This document shows positions 18,819 to 26,765 of a DNA stretch of 64,000 nt, in pieces (the first letter of the stretch is position 1; each line of letters begins with the position of its first letter). The translations under genes were made by a program, and so were the position numbers. Source of the stretch: Stutzerimonas zhaodongensis (lineage in GTDB: Bacteria; Pseudomonadota; Gammaproteobacteria; Pseudomonadales; Pseudomonadaceae). Under the pieces are notes generated by a model, which saw only the letters and a program-made list of their open reading frames with translations, did not search any database and was not told the origin of the DNA. The stretch covers positions 1,751,852 through 1,815,851 of the forward strand of contig NZ_RFFM01000001.1 of NCBI RefSeq assembly GCF_003696365.1, read 5' to 3'.

Positions 18819-18834
18819 CTGACCTTTCGGTCAA
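18819..18834. promoter_or_regulatory. RutR-like operator before permease 1
   Basis: CTGAC-CTTTCG-GTCAA matches TTGAC-N6-GTCAA with one mismatch, with perfect inner arms TGACC/GGTCA. It lies 22 bases from the GntR-type site, so the permease promoter may answer to both regulators. Outside these sites the 365-base gap 18558-18922 shows no gene. Confidence 0.5.
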
Positions 18835-18922
18835 AAAATCGAACAGGAGGAGCCCTCACCATCACCTGCCCTCGAGAGCATCGCTCTAGGTGATAGACAA
18901 CAAGAACGATGAGGAACACCTA

Positions 18923-20269
18923 GTGCAAAGCACCAAACAGGAACAGGCAGCTCTCGGGCTGCAGCTGAAGAAAGCCGGCTTGCTCGACCGAGTCTTCAAG
19001 CTCAGCGCCCACCGAACCACCGTAAAGACCGAACTGCTCGCAGGCCTGACGACCTTCGTCACCATGGCCTACATTATCTTCGTCAACCCGAACATCATGG
19101 CCGATGCCGGTATCGACCACGGTGCCGCCTTCGTCGCCACCTGCATCGGCGCAGCGCTCGGCTGCCTGTTGATGGGTCTATATGCCAACTGGCCGGTGGG
19201 TCTCGCGCCGGGCATGGGCCTGAATGCGTTCTTCACGTACACCGTCGTTGGCGAGATGGGCTACAGCTGGCAGATCGCGCTGGGTGCGGTGTTCATCTCC
19301 GGCATCTTGTTCATGATCATGAGTCTGTCTCGCCTTCGCGAGTGGCTGCTCAACAGCATTCCCATGAGCCTGCGCTTCGCCATGGGTGCGGGAGTCGGAT
19401 TATTTCTTGGGCTCATTGGCCTGAAGACCGCGGGCATCGTGGTCGACAGCCCGGCCACTCTGCTGACCATGGGATCGTTCAGCGAGCCCACCGCGCTGCT
19501 GGCTGCGGTGTGCTTTCTGATGATCGCGGTGCTCAGCCATCGCAATGTCTTTGGCGCCATTCTGCTGAGCATGCTGGTGGTAACGGGTATCGGCTGGGCG
19601 ACAGGTCTGGTCGAGTACAACGGCCTGGTTTCGATGCCACCCAGCTTGGCCCCGACCTGGTTGGCGATGGACATCGCAGGCGCCCTGAACGTCGCCATGG
19701 TCAGCGTGATCCTGGCATTCCTCTTTGTGAACATGTTCGACACGGCTGGCACGCTGATGGGCGTTGCGCATCGGGCACACCTGGTTGATGACGACGGCAA
19801 AATCCAGAACCTGTCGCGCGCACTCAAAGCAGACAGCACCTCCAGCGTTGCAGGTGCATTCGTCGGCTGCCCGCCAGTGACGAGTTACGTGGAGAGCGCT
19901 GCAGGGGTTGCGGCGGGTGGCCGTACCGGTCTGACCGCAGTCACCGTAGGTGTCTTGTTCCTGGTTGCGATGTTCTTCGCCCCGCTTGCCGGCATGATCC
20001 CTGCCTATGCAACGGCGGGCGCGCTGATCTATGTCGCCATGCTGATGATGAGTGGGATGGCGCATATCGATTGGAAGGACCACACCGACACCATACCGGC
20101 GATCGTCACCGTGGTGATGATGCCGCTGACCTTCTCCATCGCCAATGGCATTGCGCTGGGCTTTCTGACCTATGCAACGCTCAAGCTGCTGACTGGGCAG
20201 CGAGAGAAGGTATCAATCAGTCTGTATGTGTTGTGCGTGATTTTTATCGCCAAGTTCGCCTTTCTATAA
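18923..20269 (+). CDS. Adenine/guanine/hypoxanthine permease, AzgA type
   Basis: A 448-residue inner-membrane nucleobase:proton symporter of the AzgA subgroup of NCS2, with about 12-14 membrane segments. Family blocks are ELLAGLTTFVTMAYIIFVNPNIM at the N-terminus, GLAPGMGLNAFFTYTV, NMFDTAGTLMGVA and GCPPVTSYVESAAGVAAGGRTGLTA. It would import guanine, hypoxanthine or adenine for GuaD and XdhAB. I place the start at the GTG at 18923, seven bases after GAGGA; the GTG 33 bases earlier has no ribosome site. Exact substrates cannot be read from sequence. Confidence 0.87.
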   Translation: MQSTKQEQAALGLQLKKAGLLDRVFKLSAHRTTVKTELLAGLTTFVTMAYIIFVNPNIMADAGIDHGAAFVATCIGAALGCLLMGLYANWPVGLAPGMGLNAFFTYTVVGEMGYSWQIALGAVFISGILFMIMSLSRLREWLLNSIPMSLRFAMGAGVGLFLGLIGLKTAGIVVDSPATLLTMGSFSEPTALLAAVCFLMIAVLSHRNVFGAILLSMLVVTGIGWATGLVEYNGLVSMPPSLAPTWLAMDIAGALNVAMVSVILAFLFVNMFDTAGTLMGVAHRAHLVDDDGKIQNLSRALKADSTSSVAGAFVGCPPVTSYVESAAGVAAGGRTGLTAVTVGVLFLVAMFFAPLAGMIPAYATAGALIYVAMLMMSGMAHIDWKDHTDTIPAIVTVVMMPLTFSIANGIALGFLTYATLKLLTGQREKVSISLYVLCVIFIAKFAFL

Positions 20270-20283
20270 GCGAAGCGACCGGC

Positions 20284-20311
20284 AAAGCCCCACCCTTCGC
20301 GGTGGGCTTTT
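20284..20311 (+). terminator. Terminator after permease 1
   Basis: AAAGCCCCACC and GGTGGGCTTTT form a stem with one bulged C, ending in TTTT, 14 bases after the permease stop. Confidence 0.75.
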
Positions 20312-20432
20312 GTCGTTAGAGCGCGCGATCATGGCTGCGCCAGAAAAGGCCTTTGATTGTCACTGCGCCCTCGCCGGGCTGCGCTCCGGGGCCGCCGAAA
20401 TATCTGAAACGCACAAGGCAAGGAGCAACGGC

Positions 20433-21059
20433 ATGAGTGTCGAAACCTGGTTGTTATTTGCAAGCGCAGCGCTGGTGGTCATCCTGATCCCCGGTCCGCT
20501 GTCGTTGTTGATGATCAGCAACAGCCTCAATTTCGGGCTACGGCGCTCTTGGCCTGCGTTCGTCGGCGGGGTCAGTGCATCGATCTGCCTGCTCAGCGCC
20601 TCGGCGCTGGGGCTGGGCGCGTTGTTGCTGGCGTCGGAGCAAGTATTCAGTCTGCTGAAGATCATTGGCGCGCTCTACCTGTTCTATCTCGGCAGGCAAA
20701 GCTGGCAAGAGTCCCGACGTCCATACACTGGCCCCGATGTAACTACCGCAGAGGTGCGCCCGCGTTTTCGTCAGCTGTTCTGGCGCGCCTTCGGCTTGGG
20801 CGCGAGCAATCCCAAGGACATTCTCTTTTTCGCCGCTTTTTTGCCGCAGTTTCTCAGCGCGGATCGGCCGCTCATGCCGCAGCTGCTTGTGATGATCCTG
20901 ACCTGGGCGGTGCTGGATTTGTGCTGCAAGCTGGCCTATGGATTGGGTGCGCATGGCGCGGCGCGTTATTTGCGCACGGGCAAGGGGCAGGTTTGGTTCA
21001 ATCGCGTCAGTGCTGCGCTGTTTGGGGGCGCGGGGGCGGTTTCGTTGGTGAGTCGCTGA
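20433..21059 (+). CDS. LysE/RhtB-family exporter
   Basis: A 208-residue inner-membrane efflux protein with about six membrane segments. The family opening SAALVVILIPGPLSLLMISNSLNFGLRRSW and the block FGLGASNPKDILFFAAFLPQF are clear. Members export amino acids or small metabolites; the substrate here is unknown. The ATG at 20433 has AAGGAG upstream; the longer reading from 20310 overlaps the preceding terminator and is not conserved. It sits between a nucleobase permease and hiuH, which could mean export of a purine breakdown product, but nothing in the protein shows that. Confidence 0.82.
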   Translation: MSVETWLLFASAALVVILIPGPLSLLMISNSLNFGLRRSWPAFVGGVSASICLLSASALGLGALLLASEQVFSLLKIIGALYLFYLGRQSWQESRRPYTGPDVTTAEVRPRFRQLFWRAFGLGASNPKDILFFAAFLPQFLSADRPLMPQLLVMILTWAVLDLCCKLAYGLGAHGAARYLRTGKGQVWFNRVSAALFGGAGAVSLVSR

Positions 21060-21189
21060 GGTCACAGCGGCTGCCGGAGCGAGCAATTCACTATGAGTCG
21101 GTGCAAATAGGCCGTGCCCAAGAGCCCCCAAGGCGAAACGCTTGCGAGCAAAACCGGCCCCCTGCCCCCTTATAAACCTGACTCCCGGC

Positions 21190-21214
21190 AAAAAAACCCG
21201 CCATCAAAGGCGGG
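21190..21214 (-). terminator. Terminator after hiuH
   Basis: Read on the minus strand, CCCGCC, six bases, GGCGGG and then a run of seven T. It terminates hiuH and lies in the gap to the convergent LysE gene. Confidence 0.8.
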
Positions 21215-21291
21215 CCGGGGGACTCAGGGGAGTCAAAGTTTCACGCATGGGAGCGGTACGGCCGCCTCACCAAGGACTGCGGCCGGTGCAA

Positions 21292-21657
21292 TCAGCTACC
21301 TCTATAAGTCGAGTAGCTGTAAGGCGAAATCAGAAGCGGCACATGGTAATGGTCCTGCTCAGCGCTGATGCCGAAACGCAGCACCACCACGTCTAGGAAT
21401 GCCGGCTCAGGCAGCACAACACCTCGCCCGCGGTAGTAATCGCCGGCTGAGAACTGAAGCTGATAAACCCCGGACCGGTAGTCGTCGCCATCCAACAGTG
21501 GCGAATCGCAGCGGCCGTCGGCATTGGTCTGGCGTGTGGTAATCAGCTCGAGGCTTTCGCCTTCGACCCGATAGAGCTCAACGCGGATGTGGCTGCCTGG
21601 GCAGCCGTGGGCGGCATCCAGTACATGAGTAGTCAAACGTCCCATAGATTCCAGCAT
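21292..21657 (-). CDS. hiuH: 5-hydroxyisourate hydrolase
   Basis: A 121-residue transthyretin-like enzyme that hydrolyses 5-hydroxyisourate (the PuuD product) to OHCU. Family marks are GRLTTHVLDAAHGCPG at the start, the central Arg in SPLLDGDDYRSGVYQLQF, the block DHYHVPLLISPYSYSTYRGS and the diagnostic C-terminal YRGS. Start at 21657 or, four codons in, at 21645 (MGRLTTHVLD); AGGGA lies nine bases before the first. No signal peptide, so cytoplasmic. It is divergent from puuE and shares a 347-base regulatory region with it. Confidence 0.93.
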   Translation of the reverse strand: MLESMGRLTTHVLDAAHGCPGSHIRVELYRVEGESLELITTRQTNADGRCDSPLLDGDDYRSGVYQLQFSAGDYYRGRGVVLPEPAFLDVVVLRFGISAEQDHYHVPLLISPYSYSTYRGS

Positions 21658-21758
21658 CGCGGCTTATCCCTTGATGCTCGCCTCCTCTAGTGTCTGTTGG
21701 TGTAGTTGCGACGAGCATAGCAGCTCGGCCAGATAATAAAAGACAGTTTTAACGAAAA

Positions 21759-21768
21759 TTGTACACAG
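21759..21768. promoter_or_regulatory. GntR-type operator, hiuH side
   Basis: TTGTACACAG: an imperfect copy of TTGT-NN-ACAA in the hiuH-puuE divergent region, about 100 bases before hiuH. Confidence 0.4.
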
Positions 21769-21927
21769 TTTTTATCGCAGATATTGGCCTGCTTCCTGCT
21801 GGTGGCAACCGCAATAGAAAACGCCTGACCAAGCGAACCAAGTTGGCGCAGACAAACAGGAATTTCCTTCCCTGGGCCAGCATTCAGATATTTGTCGTGT
21901 TTTTTGATTTACAAAGCGCAAATCGTT

Positions 21928-21937
21928 TTGTATACAA
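21928..21937. promoter_or_regulatory. GntR-type operator, puuE side
   Basis: Perfect palindrome TTGTATACAA 67 bases before the puuE start. With the weaker site at 21759 it flanks the divergent promoters; apart from these sites I see no gene in 21658-22004. Confidence 0.6.
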
Positions 21938-22004
21938 TTAAACCCATGACGGCTGCCCAGTACCTCGCAGCGGCAACCTGTGGATCAGACAAGGAATAAC
22001 AACA

Positions 22005-22937
22005 GTGAGCGCCGACTACCCTCGTGACCTCATCGGCTACGCCGAGAACCCGCCCCATCCGCAATGGCCGGGCAATGCCCGAATCGCGCTTTCTTTCGTG
22101 CTCAATTACGAGGAAGGCGGTGAGCGCTGCGTGCTGCATGGCGACAAGGAGTCCGAAGCCTTCCTGTCAGAGATGGTCGCCGCGCAACCCTTGCAGGGCG
22201 TGCGCAACATGAGCATGGAGTCGCTCTACGAATACGGTAGCCGCGCCGGCGTCTGGCGTCTGCTCAAGCTGTTCCGCAAAAACGACATCCCGCTGACCAT
22301 CTTCGCCGTGGCCATGGCGGCGCAGCGTCATCCGGACGTGATCAAGGCGATGGTCGCCGACGGGCACGAGATCTGCAGCCACGGCTACCGCTGGATCGAC
22401 TACCAATACATGGATGAGGAACAGGAGCGCGAGCACATGCTCGAAGCCATTCGCATCCTTACCGATATAACCGGCGAGCGACCACTGGGCTGGTACACCG
22501 GCCGCACCGGGCCTAACACCCGTCGGCTGGTTCGTGAAGAAGGCGGCTTTCTATACGACTCGGACACCTACGATGACGACCTGCCCTACTGGGACCCGGA
22601 ATCGACCTCAGACAAGCCCCATCTGGTGATCCCTTACACCCTGGACACCAATGACATGCGCTTCACCCAGGTCCAGGGCTTCAACAAGGGCGATGACTTC
22701 TTTGAGTACCTCAAGGACGCATTCGACGTGCTATACGCCGAAGGATCTGAAGGTGCGCCAAAAATGCTGTCCATTGGGATGCACTGCCGACTGTTGGGCC
22801 GCCCCGCACGCATGGCGGCGCTGCAGCGCTTCATCGAGTACGCCAAGGGCCACGAGCAGGTGTGGTTCGCCCGCCGCGTCGACATTGCCCGCCATTGGCA
22901 CTCGACTCACCCCCTGCCCCAGGAAAGCAGCCTATGA
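22005..22937 (+). CDS. puuE: Allantoinase PuuE
   Basis: A 310-residue polysaccharide-deacetylase-like enzyme that opens allantoin to allantoate, the cofactor-independent type found in Pseudomonas rather than the amidohydrolase AllB. Family blocks are YPRDLIGYAENPPHPQWPG, SFVLNYEEGGERCVLHGD, HGYRWIDYQ and LGWYTGRTGPNTRRLV. The start is GTG with AAGGA eight bases upstream. Its stop overlaps the uraD start (ATGA), so allantoin formation and opening are coupled in one transcript, probably controlled by the TTGTATACAA site upstream. Confidence 0.94.
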   Translation: MSADYPRDLIGYAENPPHPQWPGNARIALSFVLNYEEGGERCVLHGDKESEAFLSEMVAAQPLQGVRNMSMESLYEYGSRAGVWRLLKLFRKNDIPLTIFAVAMAAQRHPDVIKAMVADGHEICSHGYRWIDYQYMDEEQEREHMLEAIRILTDITGERPLGWYTGRTGPNTRRLVREEGGFLYDSDTYDDDLPYWDPESTSDKPHLVIPYTLDTNDMRFTQVQGFNKGDDFFEYLKDAFDVLYAEGSEGAPKMLSIGMHCRLLGRPARMAALQRFIEYAKGHEQVWFARRVDIARHWHSTHPLPQESSL

Positions 22938-23449
22938 CCATGTTTCAGACCATCAAGCCGTCCACTCTCGACCGCGACGCTTTCGTCGCCGCCTTTGCCG
23001 ATGTGTACGAGCATTCGCCGTGGGTCGCTGACACCGTCTACCAGGCAGGCGTGGACGAGACGCTGGATTATGTCGAGGTGATGCATACCCGCATGTCTCA
23101 GGCGATGCTGTCGGCGCCCCAGGATACCCAACTCGCCTTGATCAACGCTCACCCGGACCTCGCTGGCAAGGCTGCGGTGCGTGGCGAGCTGACCGCATCA
23201 AGCACGGCCGAACAGGCCGGCGCCGGCATTCACGAATGCACGCCCGAAGAATTCGCCCGCTTCACCGAGCTGAACGAGGCCTACAAGGCCAAGTTCGGTT
23301 TCATCTTCATCATGGCGGTCAAGGGCAGCAATCGGCACCAGATCCTTGCCGCCTTCGAGGAGCGCCTGCACAACTCGCAGGAGCAGGAGTTCGCTCGCGC
23401 GCTGGCTGAAATCAACAAGATCGCTCTGTTCCGTCTGCAGACAATGTAA
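22934..23449 (+). CDS. uraD: OHCU decarboxylase
   Basis: A 171-residue enzyme that decarboxylates 2-oxo-4-hydroxy-4-carboxy-5-ureidoimidazoline to S-allantoin. Family blocks: FADVYEHSPWVAD, the catalytic region LINAHPDLAGKAAVRGELTASSTAEQAGAG with the catalytic His, and KFGFIFIMAVKG. It starts at the ATG overlapping the puuE stop, with AGGAA upstream; the longer reading from 22862 lies inside puuE. Confidence 0.94.
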   Translation: MTMFQTIKPSTLDRDAFVAAFADVYEHSPWVADTVYQAGVDETLDYVEVMHTRMSQAMLSAPQDTQLALINAHPDLAGKAAVRGELTASSTAEQAGAGIHECTPEEFARFTELNEAYKAKFGFIFIMAVKGSNRHQILAAFEERLHNSQEQEFARALAEINKIALFRLQTM

Positions 23450-23488
23450 GCAAGCGACCACTATAAGATTCGAAGAGAAGAACACCGT

Positions 23489-24484
23489 ATGAAGAGCTAT
23501 GCCGCCCCTTTCGAAAAATACGTCAACCTGGCCGACGCCCGCCTGGGCACCAAGGCCCTTTCCGTCACTGACGACTGGTTTGCCGACGTCAATCGGCTGT
23601 TCCAGCCAACGCCGGCCGTTTGGAAGGAAGGGGTTTTCGATGACAACGGCAAGTGGATGGATGGCTGGGAATCACGCCGCAAGCGCTTCGAAGGCTACGA
23701 CCACGCAGTCATTCGCCTCGGTGTGCCCGGCTCGATCAAGGGCGTCGACATCGACACCAGCTTCTTCACCGGTAACTTCCCGCCGTCCGCCTCGCTGGAA
23801 GCTTGCTACCTCGCCGATGGCGACCCGGACGACAGCACCGTCTGGACGGAAATTCTTCCTGCAGTGGAGCTCCAGGGCAACAGTCACCACTATCACGAGA
23901 TCCGAGTAGATCAGCCATTCAGCCACCTGCGCTTTAACATTTATCCGGACGGGGGTGTTGCTCGTTTGCGCGTACATGGCATTCCGTTTCGCGACTGGAG
24001 CAGTGTCGGTGACAACGAGCAGCTCGACCTGGCCTCGGCGCTCAACGGCGGCCGGGCCCTGGCCTGCTCCGACGAGCACTTTGGCCGCATGAGCAACATT
24101 CTCAATCCTGGCCGCGGCATCAACATGGGCGACGGCTGGGAAACCGCCCGCCGTCGCACGCCCGGCAATGACTGGGTCATCGTCGCGCTGGGCCACCCGG
24201 GTGAGATCGAGCGTATCGTCGTCGACACCCTGCACTTCAAAGGCAATTACCCTGACAGCTGCAGCATCCAGGCGGCGTACGTCAAAGGCGGCACTGATAG
24301 CCAGATCGAAACCCAAAGCCTGTTCTGGCGCGAGCTGCTACCAAGCCAGAAGCTTGAAATGCACGCCGAGCATGAGTTCAGCGAACAGATCGCCAAGCTC
24401 GGCCCGATCACCCACGTACGCCTGAACATCTTCCCGGACGGTGGCGTAAGCCGGCTGCGGTTGTTTGGCAACGTAGCCAAGTAG
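23489..24484 (+). CDS. alc: Allantoicase
   Basis: A 331-residue enzyme that cleaves allantoate to urea and ureidoglycolate. It consists of two similar jelly-roll halves: each has a DGWE..R motif ([22 protein letters not shown] and [22 protein letters not shown]), a FxGNxP block ([28 protein letters not shown]) and a closing [18 protein letters not shown] / [18 protein letters not shown]. The near-repeat of those blocks shows the internal duplication. It follows uraD by 39 bases in the same operon. Confidence 0.95.
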   Translation: MKSYAAPFEKYVNLADARLGTKALSVTDDWFADVNRLFQPTPAVWKEGVFDDNGKWMDGWESRRKRFEGYDHAVIRLGVPGSIKGVDIDTSFFTGNFPPSASLEACYLADGDPDDSTVWTEILPAVELQGNSHHYHEIRVDQPFSHLRFNIYPDGGVARLRVHGIPFRDWSSVGDNEQLDLASALNGGRALACSDEHFGRMSNILNPGRGINMGDGWETARRRTPGNDWVIVALGHPGEIERIVVDTLHFKGNYPDSCSIQAAYVKGGTDSQIETQSLFWRELLPSQKLEMHAEHEFSEQIAKLGPITHVRLNIFPDGGVSRLRLFGNVAK

Positions 24485-24539
24485 GAAGCGCTTCACCCAG
24501 GCCCTTTCCCGAGCGGAGAGAGTAAAGAGGTCAGCAGCA

Positions 24540-24558
24540 GGGTGGCATTCAGCCCACC
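24540..24558. repeat. Short hairpin between alc and allA
   Basis: GGGTGG, seven bases, CCCACC. It resembles the core of the GTAGGGTGGAT repeats at 12384 and 14950 and may be a decayed copy. Confidence 0.35.
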
Positions 24559-24648
24559 AGCGCGGATGCTCAGTCCTCGCTACGGTGAACTGAATTCGGC
24601 GCCGTTCAGGCCACCCTCAAAACCAGCAATCCAGATAACGAGCACAGT

Positions 24649-25173
24649 ATGCGCACTATCACGATCGAACCGTTGACCAAGGAAGCCTTCGCCCCATTCG
24701 GTGATGTGATCGAAACCGAAGGCAGCGAGTACTTCATGATCAACAACGGTTCCACCCGCCGCTATCACAAGCTGGCGACGGTCGAGACCGCGCAGCCGGA
24801 CGATCAGGCCATCATCAGTATCTTCGCCGCCGACGCGCTGGAGATGCCGCTGGTCATTCGCATGCTCGAACGACACCCGCAGGGCAGCCAGGCTTTCATT
24901 CCGCTGCTCGGCAACCCCTTTCTGGTCGTGGTCGCGCCGCTTGGCGATGCACCTGTACCGGGTAACGTCCGTGCCTTTCGCAGCAACGGCAGGCAGGGCG
25001 TCAATTACCACCGCGGCGTCTGGCACCACCCGGTGCTGACGATCGAAAAGCGGGATGAATTCCTGGTGGTCGATCGCAGCGGTTCTGGCAACAACTGCGA
25101 CGAGCATTTTTTCACCGAGGCAGAGCAACTTCTCCTCGACCCCCACCGGGACTCCGAGCAAGCGATCGATTGA
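24649..25173 (+). CDS. allA: Ureidoglycolate lyase
   Basis: A 174-residue cupin-like enzyme that splits ureidoglycolate to glyoxylate and urea, the last step of the pathway in this window. The family opening is TIEPLTKEAFAPFGDVIE; the block MLERHPQGSQAFIPLLGNPFLVVVA and the NYHRGVWHHPVLTI region carry the expected histidines. It lies 164 bases after alc with a weak ribosome site. Confidence 0.93.
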   Translation: MRTITIEPLTKEAFAPFGDVIETEGSEYFMINNGSTRRYHKLATVETAQPDDQAIISIFAADALEMPLVIRMLERHPQGSQAFIPLLGNPFLVVVAPLGDAPVPGNVRAFRSNGRQGVNYHRGVWHHPVLTIEKRDEFLVVDRSGSGNNCDEHFFTEAEQLLLDPHRDSEQAID

Positions 25174-25309
25174 TCTACGAAGGCATCACCGGAACGGCCG
25201 TCGAAAGGCCGCGCCGGTCATGCGTGCTTCAGAACAAGCGGAACACTTGCGACGAGTCGAATAAGAAGAAACATCGGTTGGTTCGCCAGCCGTGCAAGAG
25301 GTAATTATC

Positions 25310-26560
25310 GTGGAAGCACATTTGACCGAATGGCTGAACCTGAGTATTCGCTGGATTCACATGATCGTCGGCATCGCCTGGATCGGTGCCTCGTTCTACT
25401 TCGTGTGGCTGGAAAACAACCTCAACCGCGCCAACCCACGTGATGGCCTTTCAGGCGACCTTTGGGCGATCCATGGTGGCGGTATCTACCACCTGGAAAA
25501 GTACAAGCTGGCGCCACCACGGATGCCGGATAACCTGCACTGGTTCAAGTGGGAGGCCTACACCACCTGGCTGTCGGGCGTCGCCCTGCTGATGGTGGTC
25601 TACTATCTCAATCCATCTCTGTATCTGATCGCGCCGGGCAGCGACATGGCGCCAGCTACGGCGATCGCTATCGGCTTCGGCTCCCTCATCGTTGGCTGGT
25701 TCGTCTATGACCTGCTCTGCGACTCGCCATTGGGCAGGAAGCCGGCCCTGCTAGGCCTGGTGTTGTTCGTCCTGGTAATCGCCGCCGCATGGGCCTATTC
25801 ACAGGTCTTCAGCGGCCGCGCTGCCTACATTCACACCGGCGCGCTGATCGGCACCATCATGGTCGGCAATGTGTTCCGCATCATTATGCCGGCTCAGCGC
25901 GCGCTGGTTGCTGCCATCGAGCAGAACCGCACGCCTGATCCGGTATTGCCGGCCAAGGGCCTGCTGCGCTCACGCCACAACAACTATTTCACCCTGCCCG
26001 TGCTGTTCATCATGATCAGCAACCACTTTCCGAGCACCTACGGCAGCAAATACAACTGGCTGATCCTGGCCGGTATCTCGGTACTCGCGGTGCTGGTGCG
26101 CCACTACTTCAACACCCGGCATGACAGCAACCGCTTCGCCTGGGCACTGCCCGCTGCGGCAGTCGGCATGATCTGCCTGGCATTCGTCACTGCGCCCAAC
26201 CGGCAGCCGGCAGCTCCCAACCTGGCACCAACCTCCCCGGAGCAGGCCAGCATGAGCGCACAACAGGGCGGCACCTCGGCAGAGCCGGAGGTCAGCAATA
26301 GCGAGTTCGCCAAGGTTCGCAGCGTGATCGATGAGCGTTGTACGGTGTGCCACGCGGCGCAGCCAAGCAGCCCCCTGTTCAGCGCGGCTCCCGCAGGTGT
26401 GATGTTCGATACGCCGGAACAGATCCGCCAGCAAGCGGCGAAGATCCATGCGCAATCAGTAGCAAGCCAGATCATGCCGCTGGGCAACATGACCAACATG
26501 ACTCAGGAAGAGCGCGACCTGCTCGGCGCCTGGATCGACAAGGGCGCCCTGATCGACTGA
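25310..26560 (+). CDS. puuD: Membrane-bound urate oxidase PuuD with cytochrome c domain
   Basis: A 416-residue protein oxidising urate to 5-hydroxyisourate at the inner membrane. The N-terminal part (about 1-290) has several membrane segments in the urate hydroxylase family pattern LNLSIRWIHMIVGIAWIGASFYFVWLENNLN. After an Ala/Pro/Ser-rich linker comes a cytochrome c domain with CTVCH at residues 344-348, so electrons probably go to the respiratory chain instead of making peroxide, as known for this family. The GTG at 25310 follows AGAGG by eight bases; the GTG 18 bases earlier has no ribosome site. A terminator closes the operon. Confidence 0.92.
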   Translation: MEAHLTEWLNLSIRWIHMIVGIAWIGASFYFVWLENNLNRANPRDGLSGDLWAIHGGGIYHLEKYKLAPPRMPDNLHWFKWEAYTTWLSGVALLMVVYYLNPSLYLIAPGSDMAPATAIAIGFGSLIVGWFVYDLLCDSPLGRKPALLGLVLFVLVIAAAWAYSQVFSGRAAYIHTGALIGTIMVGNVFRIIMPAQRALVAAIEQNRTPDPVLPAKGLLRSRHNNYFTLPVLFIMISNHFPSTYGSKYNWLILAGISVLAVLVRHYFNTRHDSNRFAWALPAAAVGMICLAFVTAPNRQPAAPNLAPTSPEQASMSAQQGGTSAEPEVSNSEFAKVRSVIDERCTVCHAAQPSSPLFSAAPAGVMFDTPEQIRQQAAKIHAQSVASQIMPLGNMTNMTQEERDLLGAWIDKGALID

Positions 26561-26572
26561 TCGCTGCCCATC

Positions 26573-26602
26573 AGCCGCGCTTCCGGGCGCGGCTTCTTTC
26601 TT
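26573..26602 (+). terminator. Terminator after puuD
   Basis: AGCCGCGC and GCGCGGCT form a perfect 8-bp stem with a 6-base loop, followed by a T-rich tail. Confidence 0.8.
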
Positions 26603-26765
26603 ATCCACCTGAACCGTATCGCCCAGAGCGAAGACTACGCACGCCTGGAATCGGCCCCAGCGCCCGCAGGCAATGCCGAGCCCCGAGCATCACAAAAATC
26701 CGACCCTGCACGTTCAGTGGGGTCACCGCGACCCTCCAATAACAAAAGCGTCCGAGGTGTTTTGC

